A stretch of DNA of 64,000 nt, from contig NW_004775927.1 in NCBI RefSeq assembly GCF_000247815.1, positions 62,001 to 126,000 of the forward strand, given 5' to 3'. Each line of letters opens with the position of its first letter. Position 1 is the stretch's first letter. The position numbers and the translations under genes were made by a program. The notes under the pieces are model-generated. The model searched no databases, was not told where the DNA came from, and saw only the letters and a list, made by a program, of their open reading frames with translations. This DNA is from Ficedula albicollis. Taxonomy: Eukaryota > Chordata > Aves > Passeriformes > Muscicapidae. Below are positions 52,273 to 64,000 of this stretch, in pieces.

Positions 52273-54555
52273 AAAGTGAATTTGCTTTTACTATTTTGTC
52301 ATAGCAGCCCTTTTCCCTCCCACTCTACCCCCAGCCCAATATGTTTGTTGGCTGCGGCTAGAGCTCAAGACGGTGTAAAACCCAAAGCAGTAATTGCATG
52401 CAGGGGTGGGGGGAGCATAATCGGACAAAAATGATTCTATGATCCCTTAAAGGAAGATGAACACTTCGGTTACTGATTGGCACCAGAGACAAACCTTTGC
52501 CCTGAAAAGAAGAATTGAACCCAGCTGCCCAGCAGTCATATTCATTTCCATCTCAGGGGAAAAGTAAATGGATTACTCAGGAGTTTTATGCTTATCAAGA
52601 AACTAAGGCAGTCTAAAACTATTTGTTTCCCAATTTCTGTTTACATGTGATCAGGACATAAGGTTAGAAAGAAATTTATATAACAAAAGCATCTATAAAT
52701 TATGCATTTTTGAATCAGAGACTTCTTTCTGTGTCTTCTACTGACAATTTATCTACAAAGTAGGCATTAACAAATTGCCTGTAGGCAAAAATATTTTTAG
52801 TGCTATATTTTTAGTGCAGAATTAAAATATCTCTTTAGATTTTTGTAGCAGCAGGGATTTTCATTTCCATCCATTGCCCCCAAATAGTTTACCATTACAT
52901 TTACTTGCTATTAAATCTGGTAAATTTAAAGATATTCGAAATTGTCTGCAATCTTTATAATCTTAAGATTATAGCAATCTTAATTTTAAAATTTTTGCAA
53001 CTGTATTATCAGGCAGATGGTTAGAGTCTTAATTCATTGTAGATACACAGGAGTTATTGTTCTTGAAAACTGAGTCCATTAGATATCTATCTGAATATTT
53101 TACTGGGTTGTTTTTTTTCTGAAAAATCAACCCACAACAAAAAAAGCCTTACAAGAAAACTACCCACATCAACTGGTACAGATAAGAAACCATTGCTGTG
53201 GATGTTTTGTCTGCTATATTAGTTTTGAACATAGGATGATGCTACAGAATTATCACAACTTCTTATAAACGACCACGGAATCTTCTTTCTGCAAGAGAGA
53301 TTCCCTACAGCTTGCCTGCAGACGATAACCTACCTGCTTTGTACAAAAGAATACTGCTCTCTAGTGGAATATGGGAAAAGATTCCGTGACCTCAGCTTCC
53401 TCTGCCTGCATTCTCAGCTTTTTGCAGATGAAAGGCAGCTTAGCTTTGTCCTAGAGTTATGACATGTTATGATATATGGCTACAATTACTGTGATACTAT
53501 ACTGTGAAGTGGCTTTTCTTTTGTAATCAAGTAAGAGAATTTTTCCTAGCAAACTCCTTTGTAAATTGAAACCAGTGGTTTTTCTTTTTTTTTTTTTTTC
53601 CTTTAAGAATGCTGATGTCTATATCAAGAGTGTGGAACTAATAACTATTTAATTTACAGGGGAACTCATAATAATTTAGCTGGCATAAGGTTAATTTGGG
53701 AATGATTAATAGCTACATTTCTACAGCTGGAAATTTTAATAATCTCTCTCTCTGGAATTTGTGGTGATAATATTTTATATTCAGGATTTGCCTTCTGTTG
53801 TGATCATTGCCTCCTTTGGAGTGTGAAAGGTTTTCTGAAGCAGGGATCAAGTTGTACAAATCGTTCAATACATTCTGTCTGTCTCAGCGGGTGGGACGCT
53901 ATGAAAACACACACGCACGCACAAAATGTGGTGCTTTCAGTTTCCTTCCTCCAGGGCTAGTTGTAGATCTGTCATCTGTTTGGCTAGACTTGATGGGATC
54001 AGGGCTCCTTTGACAGCATTAATCGCTATCACTACTCACAGCAAGCCTGCAAGCTAGTGAATTGACATGCTGGACACACTTAAAATAGGCATGTAGTGCA
54101 GGACTGAAATGAACCTAGCCTGGAATGTGCTGTAAGTGTGCATTCAAAACAGGCATACACTGCTCTGAGGTATTACAATGTTAAACCTGGAGCCAGCTGT
54201 TTTCTGAAGATTTATTTTCAACATGTCTTGTCCCTTAGGCACTGGAAAGGAACTTAAAACATCATCTGCAAAAGAGCCGGTTAGCCAATGCCTGGAGTGC
54301 CTGGTTCTTGTTTTGTTTTCTGGAAATGGAGGCAGTCACACTAGGTTAATGCAGAAATTTTCTGAATAGTACCTCACTGAATAGCTGTTTAAGGCTCTTA
54401 GTTTTCAGAATGAATACAGAGGTGTATGGAGAGATCTGTAAATAAATACACTTTTTTTTCCTTAAAAGAAAGAAGTTAATTGCAACAGTTATAAACCGTA
54501 CCCCTCCACCTCCCCAAACTGAACCAAACCAAAAGAACCAAAAAACACAGTAATC
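52273..54555. other. Non-coding sequence, nothing recognised
   Basis: No gene or repeat family recognised. Minor tracts are a T run near 53584-53599 and a cacacacgcacgcac patch at about 53908. The final 130 bp before the A/C run are A-rich. Confidence 0.5.
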
Positions 54556-54916
<361 letters not shown>

Positions 54917-55427
54917 AGATGAGGAAAGCAAGCATAGGATGGTTGCCTCAGAGGTTTTACTCCTTTATTTCCTGAAGATTGTTGTCACCATTCAAGAGGG
55001 GATTAGAAATTTAGAAGTTTCTAAATATCAGTTTAGAAATTTGTGGGATGCCACAATTCATTGGTGACTATACTGAAACCAGTATATCTGAGAAACTCAG
55101 AGCATTTGAAACTTGTTCTGTTTTATACTGTTGACTAGTCATTAACCATTTTGGAAAAATTTCACTAATCACAAATCTTGCAAACAGGAACAATTTCCAC
55201 CTACAGTTTATTCAGTAATGTGGCTTATTTTATTCTGAGAAATCTGCTATTTTGCCATCACACCAAAATGGAGATTTTCTTTTTTGTTTGGCAAACATGG
55301 ATAGCTATTCATTGCTATGAATTTGTGCTGCCATCTATGCTGGAGATTAATTCCTAAACTAGAACAATCCCCCCAAAATTGGTAAATTTATCATTGAAAC
55401 ATGGAGGGGTTTAGGAGGAAGAGATTA
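54917..55427. other. Non-coding sequence, nothing recognised
   Basis: Plain AT-rich DNA between the poly-C run and the ancient SINE. Confidence 0.5.
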
Positions 55428-55585
55428 TTGTCTCCTTTTACTGGCAAGGAAATTAAGGTAGAAAGAGTAGAAGATGAAGCGTTAAAATGGTATAATTTTC
55501 ACTGACTCTGGGAATAGAACCCAGATCCTTTGCCTCCTACTCCTGTGTGTTAACCAGAGTATTATGCTTCCTTCCCTGGAGTATT
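55428..55585 (-). mobile_element. Ancient MIR/CORE-type SINE remnant
   Basis: Read on minus, it opens with a tRNA-related head: ctctggttaacacacaggag (about 55563-55544) and a B-box-like gggttctattcccagag (55522-55506). After the core it reaches a block complementary to cttttactggcaaggaaatt / aaggtagaaag (55434-55465), which matches the MIR-family 3' part (normally a cctcagtttcctcatctgtaaaatgg-like block on the element strand). MIR-type CORE-SINEs predate amniote divergence and occur in birds in low copy number. Divergence is heavy, so only the order of three diagnostic blocks supports the call. An alternative is a diverged tRNA-SINE of another family. Confidence 0.65.
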
Positions 55586-58008
55586 TACAGTCATTCATTT
55601 CCACTGGTAATGGAAAGATTTTCTGCGGGTGGAAAGAAAAACTATAAATGGAGAGTACAAACAAAACCATCTGGAATAGAGGAAAACAGAAGCAGAAATC
55701 GTCTGCAAAATCTACTACAGTGATATAGAACAAATAATGAACTATGGGTATCATGCAATAGTTTTAATGCATATTAAAGCACATGTCACAGAGTGATCCT
55801 TGATAGTTCTCAGATGTCTTTAGCCTCAAATTTCAGGTTACAAAACACAGGTATTCATTCATTCTGTGGCATTATGACAATATTCAAGTCATACATCAAG
55901 GCTTTCACTGTGTTGTAGGTGATAACATAGAAAGACCATGGGTTTCTCCTGAACAAACTTTCCATACATGGTTTTACTACTGGAAATGTGGTTTCTGATA
56001 GAGTGAGAAAAATTTCATTCTGCTTCAGTACAAAATATTGACATTTTCTTATTGGCTCAGTAATTATCATTAATTAATTGGGATGGATGATTGTGAAGCA
56101 CATAAACATAACAAATGTTATTTAAGTGCCAAGTAATATGGTTATTGATTTACAGTACCTTTTGCAAACATCAGGGCTTTACAGAATAAAAAAACAATAA
56201 TTAGTACAGCATATGTTGGTTTTATTTTTTAAAGTTGAATTATATGGGTAAATGACAAAATAGTTAGAGTGAAAAAATCTTTCAAGCCAACATTCAAAGG
56301 AAGTCAGGGAATTAGCTGTTCAGCTTTCATCTCAGAGAGTGCAATAAAATCAGAAACAGATGAGAAAAGCCACATTCCCTAGAATAGCACATAGTAAAGT
56401 TGATAGACGAGGTTATACATCAAAAAACTAATTATATGTTCAAGATGAACTTTGAAATGTCTTCAAGTAAAGAAGAGTAGAATCAAAATAGCCTTCATCC
56501 ATATATCTCCTATATATATCCCCTAGTCTAGGGGGTCACAACCCCGTAGATATGCACATGAAAACATTCCTTTCCATATGAACTTGACTCAATCTAAGTC
56601 CACAATGTCTCCTGTCTAAGTCCATTATTTCCATGGCACAAGCAGTGAGTAAGTGCATCCAACACACACAGTGGGGAAAAAGACTTGGTGTTTCCAGACA
56701 GAGACTGACATGGAGCTTTCAGGACACATAAAAACCCTCTAAAAAGATGCATTTGCTAATTTCTAACTTGCTTTTGTTTTTCTTCTTCATTCTTCTATCT
56801 GCCAACTATCCTAAAATATCATTGCATCAGAGCTAAAGAACTTTACCAAATGTACGAGAATTTTCATTGCACATTTGGAGAAAGGAAACGCTGGAGATTT
56901 ACATCCCATAGGGAGTAATTGTATATGCTTAGGTGCTAAATTTTATCTGGAGATATCTACTTCAAAGGTATGTGTATATAGAAAAGACTTTGATGTTACA
57001 TCTGTCTTCTGTGACCTCTTGTACGATTTCATCACAATATTTAATATACTGGCCTTACAGACTATTTTAAGCATCAGTATGGCTTCGGGCAATGAAATAT
57101 AAAGAATGACAGCAGACTGTTACATAGTTATCAATCAGACTGGGTGCTGTAGCCAGAACTGTGCCTTCAAGATTTCTTGAGTCCACGTTAATGTTTTCAA
57201 TTCAGGGAAATTCAGGTGCTAGAGACCAGAATTGTTCTCAGAGCTCCTGAAAATTTCCAGATCACAAGTTTGGAGGCACGTGCTAAATTCATTGGAAACA
57301 GTAGACCCACTATTGAAGGAGACAGCTCTTTACTGTCCCTTCATTGTAACACTATAGTAACTTAACTCTTATTATCAATGCATCGGTATCTCATGCCCAA
57401 CTTTTAATAACATTTCTTAGAAGGGAAAAAGAAGAATACACAGGGAAAAGTGAAAGGAATACAATGATACAAGTACTAAAAAAAGACAGGATTTAGCTTG
57501 GAGTCTCCAGAGCTCATTAACCCCTGAATGTCTTCTTAAACGCTGTCAGAAGAGCATTTGGTGTTAATATTGTAGTTAATACAGTGTTTAGAAGCTATGT
57601 TAGTTTTCTTTATTGACTGTGAGCTGTACAAAATACAGAATTTCCGACAGTACAATGGAAATGGTATTTAGATTGCATTTCTTATTGGCTTATAACATCC
57701 TGTTGACAGGAAATGTGACTCAGTAGTCTTAGATATTAGAGATATTTGTATCTGTGACCATGAGAAACTGCAGGCATGGCTGTGATTGGTAGGAAAAATG
57801 GACTGCTGTTTCATAAGACCAGTGAAGTCCGAAGGAAGTGAATATTTAAGCTTTTGCTTAGTCACAGTAATAAGGAATTATTAATATTTCATTATTTTAA
57901 GCAACCTATTCCTAAAAAGAAATAGAAAAAATATCTTTCCATGGTTTGGGGGGGGGATTTTTTCAACTATTTGGGCTTCTAGAATGAACTTAACTGTGCT
58001 GCTTAGGA
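55586..58008. other. Non-coding AT-rich sequence
   Basis: No gene or recognised repeat. A tatatata patch is at about 56504-56518 and a run of nine G at 57950-57958. Short open frames such as 56875-57102 have no domain. Confidence 0.5.
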
Positions 58009-58074
58009 TTTTTTTTTTTTTTTTTGGAGACCCCCCCCCCCCCCCCCCCCCCCCCTTTTTTTTTTTTTTGGAGA
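58009..58074 (+). repeat. 25-bp poly-C run between T-run/ggaga direct repeats
   Basis: The left flank is 17 T then ggaga (58009-58030), followed by 25 C (58031-58055), then 14 T and ggaga again (58056-58074). It is a small version of the duplicated-flank/poly-C structures at 38 kb and 54.6 kb. Confidence 0.95.
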
Positions 58075-58131
58075 GCTGATTCTCAGACTTCTAATACATA
58101 TGACCTGAAGAAAGCCCACAAGAGTAGTAAG

Positions 58132-58466
58132 GGGTCTTTTCATGAGAGTATGTAGTGATAGCACAAGGGATAATAACTTTAAACTGAAAGAGGATAAGTT
58201 TAAGTTAGATATTAGGGAGAAAATCTCTAATTTGAGGATGGTGAGGGACTGGAACATGTTGCCCAGAGAAGCTATGGATACCCCATCCCTGGCAGTGTTC
58301 AAGGCCATATTAGATGAGGCTCTGAGCAACCTGGTCTATTGGAAGTTGTCCCTGCCAATAGCAGGGAGGATGTCAGAACTAGACCCTGCCAATAGCAGGG
58401 AGGATGTTAGAACTAGAAGATCTTTAAAATCACTTTCAACACAAAGTGATTCTGTGATTCTATGGA
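58132..58466 (+). mobile_element. CR1 LINE 3' end
   Basis: The translation of 58160-58345 reads NNFKLKEDKFKLDIREKISN then VRDWNMLPREAMDTPSLAVF, the very C-terminus of CR1 ORF2 (family pattern H-W-x-x-L-P-R-E-V-V-x-x-P-S-L). It then enters the 3' UTR and ends in gtgattctgtgattctatgg (58446-58465). Strongly 5'-truncated. A 34-bp duplication lies in its UTR. It belongs to a different CR1 subfamily from the 8.1-kb copy, judging by UTR text. Confidence 0.92.
58350..58417. repeat. Two-copy tandem duplication, period 34 bp, inside a CR1 3' UTR
   Basis: Copies at 58350-58383 and 58384-58417 start ccctgccaatagcagggagg and differ at one position (gtcag/gttag). Each unit contains the short inverted repeat ccctgc...gcaggg. 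It arose after CR1 insertion. Confidence 0.92.
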
Positions 58467-61400
58467 AAAAACAAAAAATCTTAAACATTTATTAGTGTAG
58501 GGGTGATGTTTCCAAATGGATAATAATCTCTGATCCTAACTAAAGAAAAAGCTATTACTGAATTCTGAGATAAAGACATATTGGAAGAAATCTAAGCTCT
58601 GTCAGAGTTTGTCTAGCTTTTTCATTTGACTTTAAACAGGATATGATTCAGTCAAAAGAACAGAAGATCAACTAATACTAAAAGAATCCTATATGTTATG
58701 CTTAATATACTTAATCTGATAGATTTTTCCACCTGAAAACTCAACCATTTAATGAGAAATTAAGAGGAAAGTGGTACTTACATATATTTCTTTTGGCTCC
58801 TATTAATAAAGCAAATTGGCAGAGCTACACAAAGATGGCCTTATATTGGTGACCTCAGCATAGAGAAATGTACTAAAAATCCTGTTGTCTTTTTCCTGTA
58901 GCTGCAACAACCCCTTGTTGCTGCAACAACCCCTTGTTTGAGATATTGGGGAAAGGTAGTATCAGATATCAACACTTTATAGTGTTTCTAAGAGTCAATT
59001 TCTACACTAGCTTTAAGTTGATGGCTATTTAAAACTCACAAAGCACACTGTTTAATCTCGAAATATCAATTTCCACTCATGGGACAAGACTTTACAAATG
59101 CCAGAGCCTGGTGGCAAGCTGTAGCATTCATAACTAAAGAAGAAAGTATCAGGTCTGCTAATTTTCTTCCCTGTACCGAATGGCATCAGATTTCCAGTCA
59201 CCTGAAAATCCTTTTTCTGTTGCTTCTCTCAATCATACTTTTAATTACTACAAATGAAAAGGAGAAGAAAAATACTAAGCAGAAAGAGCAAAAAGAGGAG
59301 AAGGTGAGAAGTTTCTTACCAACTGGTTATCTTCTGTGAAACTCACCTTTTACATTATCTGAAGCTTTCCTGTGACTGGGTTTGCCTTATTATGATAATG
59401 GATTTCTAAGAACCTGGGAGGTGTGCTGGATTTTTCACCTCAGTCTTCTGGAGGAAATTCTTAATTTTTGCATCACTGTAATTTCTGTTGTTTCAATGGT
59501 TTGATCCCAATGTGAAGTAAATGAAAGAACTTCATTTAATTACTGGTAGTGGAATGTACCACAATGAGCTTTTAGGTATGGTATTTCTAAAGACAGAAAG
59601 ATTTTGATTTAATATGATTTTATAAATATCTGTCACTGACTTCCAGACCAAGAGAGATCCTTACTTTACATCAGAATTTAGATTAAAACACATCAATGAA
59701 TTCAAAAGAGTTGAAACTAAGTAAACTTAGTCCACTAGAGGCAAATAGAAGCCAAACTTTCTTGCTAAATGTTTTTACGACATTCGCTATTAAAGTTGCT
59801 GATTTTGGAAAATTAATTAAAACACTATTGATCTGCTGATGAATGTCTTATCTGCTTAAATCATTAAAAATTCATAGTCATTTTGGAAGTCAAATTTCAG
59901 ATCACGGACTGTGTAATAAGTTAAAAAATGTCTTTAAAGTTCCTGGTGAAAACATTCAGAAGTTTTTGTTTTTATTTTACTTTGTTGACAAAAGGCCAAT
60001 GTTCTTCTCTGGAAAAGGTTATGAAAACTATGTAGGTGATAACTAGTCATCTGTGGAGGTCAATACATCTGACTCTGCAGATAAATCATAGATCTACTAT
60101 TATTACTTTTTGTGTTAAACTAATACAAAAAAGACACACCTTTTGTGCATACATTTTAGAAAATGCAGTGTTGCTGGCTGACACCAGAGAGTTTTAACAA
60201 ACTTAAGTGTGTTCTATATTTCAGTCTACAGTTTGATATTACTACATAACTAGCAAGATAATTCCTTCACTGTTTGCAAATCTTGTAAAATTTTGTTTAC
60301 AAAGCATAAAATTTGTATGCCTCTTTTTCTTGTTCCTGATCTTCCTGTGACCATGCAATTGTCTTCTATTTTTTTAATGCAATTGTCTTCTATTTTTTTA
60401 ATGCTGGAAGAACTTCATAATCTAAAAAGTTGTTATATTTTAATATTGGATGTGCATGATTTCTTGAAGATATGCAAGACCTATTAACACTGATAGTCTG
60501 GACCATATTAGGAGAAAAAATTTATTCCTGATTTATTCTTACGTTCACATAAAATGATGTGGAAAATATGCCTAAATCAAAGTTTATTTTCAAGATGCAT
60601 CTGAATCATCCTGATAAATAGATGTTCTCAAAGTTTGTGGATAGAATTGTATAGATTTTTTTTGCATGTAACTTTCTTCCCTGTACATATTACCGAAGTA
60701 TATTTTTTTATGCTCAATTTACTGTTTCTTTGCATAAGCTCCTTCCTAGCTCTGCCAAGTGCACTCCAATATTGAATTCACTGTTACTATGGATGGATAT
60801 TGCAAAATAGCCAGATCTCCTGCTAGGTTAAATCAGTACTACAGCATTTTTATGAATATTTTCATATTAATAATACATTTTTTCCCTTTTATTTGTTTTT
60901 GTTTTAATAATTTTGTAACACTGCTGAGATGACTAAAGTTTTTTACTCATTTTCTGTCTAAACTTCTGCAGATAACATCATAAAGGTAAAAATATATGTG
61001 AGTTGATAAACGTGCTGCTCTGTATTTCTGAGAGATTTAACATCTTGACATATGACCTGCCCTGCTGACATTGTAATATGCTTTACATTATTTCAATAAA
61101 TTAATAGTTTAAGGTTAAAAGCACTAAAATGCTCAAGATTAATTTATCTAGGATGTACCGTAATGATCATGCTTTTGTTTAATCTATACGCAGCTATAAT
61201 AATGCTGTAATATGCTAATCTTGATGCTGTCATCTGCATGATCTTACTTAGCGCTGTTCAGTATTGGGAAAATAAGAACCTAAGAAACAAACAGACATAT
61301 CTCAGAAAACAGCTGTTTGCTGGTAGACAAATAACTTCAAAGAACTGCAAGAAAAAAGTTTGTTCCACTTTTGTCATTGATTTTCCACATTGGATGCTTT

Positions 61401-62931
61401 GATAAGTAAATAATCTGTGTCCCAGGCTACAAATGGGATTATTGTCTCAGACCTATCTTCTGGAGGATTGCTGTATTTCTAAATAATGTAAATCTGCTCA
61501 GGTACTACAATGCTGAGAATGCAATCATAACAGTAAGAGAAAGATGCAGATATTTAAGGAGTTCTTTTAGTGCTCAAAATCCAGGGCCGAGTAGAATATT
61601 CTGGTATGTAGGACACTGGTTTGGAGTTAAGAATAACTTTTTTGATTTTGCCAACAATTTACAAGCCTTCAGCAAGTTACTGAACCATCAGCGCTTCTCA
61701 GCCATGAAATTTGAATATTTCTCTTATGTAACTTACTTTGAGATCTATGAATATAAAGAGCAATATGGGATATAGGCATTCATACTATACAGCCATTTCA
61801 GATCAAATGGAATATATGCTATCCAGGAAGCCACCTTATAGTTCAATGTGGTTTAAAGGTAACTTTTTTCAAAAAAAATCATCTTATGAAATACATTTCT
61901 CTCTCTGCCCCTCAAAAAGGCATTTGGTTGCTCTCCCGTAAAGTTACTGCCTAATTACAAGGTACAAGCCCATATTTTCCTTTAGAAACATCTTTAAGAT
62001 AAGCTTCATGCTGAAATAATATTTTTCTGTTTATTCCAAATGTCAGTTCTGGATATATGTATGTACAAATTCATTATTTATTCAAGAATTCACTTCTGCT
62101 CAATCTTTTATTAGTGCCAAACAAAAACTCAAGCGGAAAGAGAACTTGCTTCACCATGATTCTTTCTTTCTTTCTCCTCAGAGCACTGTTTCTATTGAAG
62201 TTCAGGTTCTGCTTATAGTTATGCTAAAAATATCAACCTTGATGACTGACACTTAGTCCAAATATATATATGGAAGAAACTATTAGAAGGTTTGGACCAG
62301 GCTCATCTATATTGTTGCCAGGTGCAATAAGAGAAGAAAGGGAGACGCTGAGGAAAATAAATATCTTCATACTGTGGAAGCTGGAAGAGATACCTAGAAA
62401 GGATTTGAACTTGTGTTCAGGTGGTGCTGAATTTTAGGGCTGGGAAAGGAAAGAGGGCACAGCATCTCTCCCTTGAAGTGCCAATGACAGCAAAAAATAT
62501 GTAGGTTAGCTCTCCCTTGCACCTGACACTGACAAATCATATGGCCATACAGTGATATATAAGCAAAGCCACATGTCTCCTGTGCTTCCCAGGGTCTGCC
62601 CTTCAGCGCAGATACAGTAATCTGATGAAAGTGATTTGAATGGCATCCTGAAGAGTCTAGGTGACACTGCAGTATTCAGAGTTGATTGATGGCTGATGAC
62701 CTAGGAAATCCTGCTGTTGCCTACATAATGGCTTGAGGCCACAGACACTTCCAGCTCTCTGAAACTTCCAACTGAAAAGGTTTGGGATGTATATATCGTA
62801 TATATCTCTCATAGCAGCAGCTGATTACGGAGTACAAAAGTATTGTTAAGAACCAATATATTTGGCATTTTGGCCCTTAAATCTTTTTGACCGCTTTCGC
62901 AGTAAAGAATGAGACAGATCAACAAAGTAAC
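58467..62931. other. Non-coding AT-rich sequence with two small duplications
   Basis: No gene or recognised mobile element. Perfect 19-bp tandem copies of gctgcaacaaccccttgtt lie at 58901-58919 and 58920-58938, and a 24-bp pair atgcaattgtcttctatttt lies at 60353 and 60377. The stretch 61130-61265 is rich in TAAT, ATTA, GATCAT and ATGCTAAT words and is the best candidate here for conserved non-coding DNA. Confidence 0.5.
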
Positions 62932-63005
62932 TGCCACCCTGTAAGAAAAATGACAGAGATGCTCTAAAACAAAGTAACTGCCACCCTGTAAGAAAAATGC
63001 CAGAG
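62932..63005. repeat. Two-copy tandem duplication, period 37 bp
   Basis: Copies at 62932-62968 and 62969-63005 begin acaaagtaactgccaccctg and differ at two positions (tgacag/tgccag and tgctc/tgttc). Confidence 0.92.
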
Positions 63006-63938
63006 ATGTTCTACTCCTCTAGTCTGCCTTTCCCACAACTCCTTCTCCATCCACTCCCCCCTGCCATTTAAAACCGTGTAAAGCAATTACATTGAGGTTA
63101 AATTTATAATGCTTAATCTCAGTACAGAAGAAAAACATTTTTTGAAGAGTTAATAAATGTATTCCAGATTTCCACTGTGTTGGGATTATATTGGGATTCC
63201 TATAAATTTTGTCTAACATGAAAGCGAAGTCATAACTGAGGTTTTGTGGGAGATTTTGTTTGGTTGGTTTGGTTTTAATAATTGCAAAACAGATCTAGAA
63301 GACTGTCATTTTTTGACTATTTTTCGTCTCTTGTTTATTAGAAAAGAAGATCTTTTCTAGACTTCTGAGACACGGGCGTGGAGGCTAATGAAGTTACAAT
63401 GTATGGTATACTCTGGAATTTAGAGCAAAACAGACCGTAACCTCCACTAGATTATGGTTTCTTGTCTGTAGGGCATACCAGTTAATTACAAGAGAGTAAC
63501 AAAGGAACTGGGGACTGGCAGTAGACTTCCCCTACTCTGCCCTCCTAATTCCAGAAACCAAGATACAGAGACTTCCTGAGTTCGATTTTGTTCTTAGACT
63601 GATCACCCAGTAATTAATGGCATCAGAAGATTTGAGAAAGAAAACTGTGGAACTATCTTGGGATAGCTAACTAGGAGGGTAGACACCTTCATTCAAATGA
63701 TGTTGATCCTTTCCCTGGCACTGGAAGTTTTCTGAGAATGAATATCTGTGCAGGAAAGCAACAAAGTCATGGTTTAAAAATACTGCGCTGTGTTTAGTGG
63801 AAGAGGAGAGCTTACATAACTGCAAGGAAAAGCTGAACATGGAAGCTTTTTTTTGTTTATGCTGAAAAATAGAAACTAGTTGAAAAAGAGAAAAGCAGTT
63901 CAAATAAAATTAATGTGAAAAAAATTATCCACGATGTA
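63006..63938. other. Non-coding sequence, nothing recognised
   Basis: No gene, RNA gene or repeat family identified. A ggttggtttggtttt patch lies at about 63261-63275. Confidence 0.5.
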
Positions 63939-63995
63939 ATAACTTTTATATCATAAAGTAACTTTTATATCATAAAATAACTTTTAAATAATAAA
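63939..63995. repeat. Tandem repeat, period 19 bp, three copies at the window edge
   Basis: Units start at 63939, 63958 and 63977 with taacttttatatcataaa, the third diverging to taacttttaaataataaa. The array may continue beyond the end of the window. Confidence 0.9.
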
Positions 63996-64000
63996 ATTAC

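Overview
The window reads as nuclear DNA of a bird, most likely a songbird. Its interspersed repeats are dominated by CR1 non-LTR retrotransposon fragments, two of which end in the typical ATTCTGTG-type 3' repeat. It also holds three related solo LTRs of an avian endogenous retrovirus and a tRNA-derived SINE with a CR1-like tail, the architecture of the songbird TguSINE1 family. Family names come from recognising sequence and conceptual translation by eye; no database search was possible. I found no intact protein-coding gene, no exon series, no functional tRNA or rRNA gene and no CRISPR array. The longest open frames are low-complexity artefacts (poly-proline, poly-glycine, Lys/Arg/Glu runs) or decayed CR1 reverse transcriptase.

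Layout. 0-8 kb: a 90-bp tandem duplication, then a SINE abutting a 3'-truncated LTR (3985-4930, both minus strand), an AT palindromic tract and a full-length solo LTR (6613-7595, plus). 8-12 kb: a CR1 3' end (8120-8975, plus), an older CR1 RT fragment (10540-10870, plus) and an uninterrupted 858-bp run of C. 12-24 kb: mostly plain AT-rich DNA with an old CR1 endonuclease/RT fragment at 19.4-20.6 kb and a perfect 900-bp (AAAAG)180 array. 24-34 kb: a CR1 RT fragment, a possible small LTR, two short CR1 3' ends, a second full-length LTR of the 6.6-kb family (30589-31562, minus), another LTR-like piece and a perfect (TTTTTC)93 array. 34-50 kb: plain DNA, a CR1 copy split by a 264-bp C run (37466-38737, minus), paired tandem duplications at 42.7-43.1 kb and a CR1 with RT motifs (48909-50150, minus). 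50-64 kb: plain DNA, several small tandem duplications, a 299-bp C run, a MIR/CORE-type ancient SINE (55428-55585, minus), a 25-bp C run and a CR1 3' end (58132-58466, plus).

No genes act together here; this is a repeat-bearing intergenic or deep-intronic stretch. Two patterns stand out. First, all four poly-C runs are on the same strand and each sits between direct copies of its own flanking sequence (8, 120, about 31 and about 19 bp). That is best explained by overlapping contig ends joined through poly-G/C sequence during assembly, though a biological cause is not excluded. Second, there are many two- or three-copy tandem duplications with periods of 12-141 bp, whose copies mostly differ at one or two positions. 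I found no convincing new biological system.
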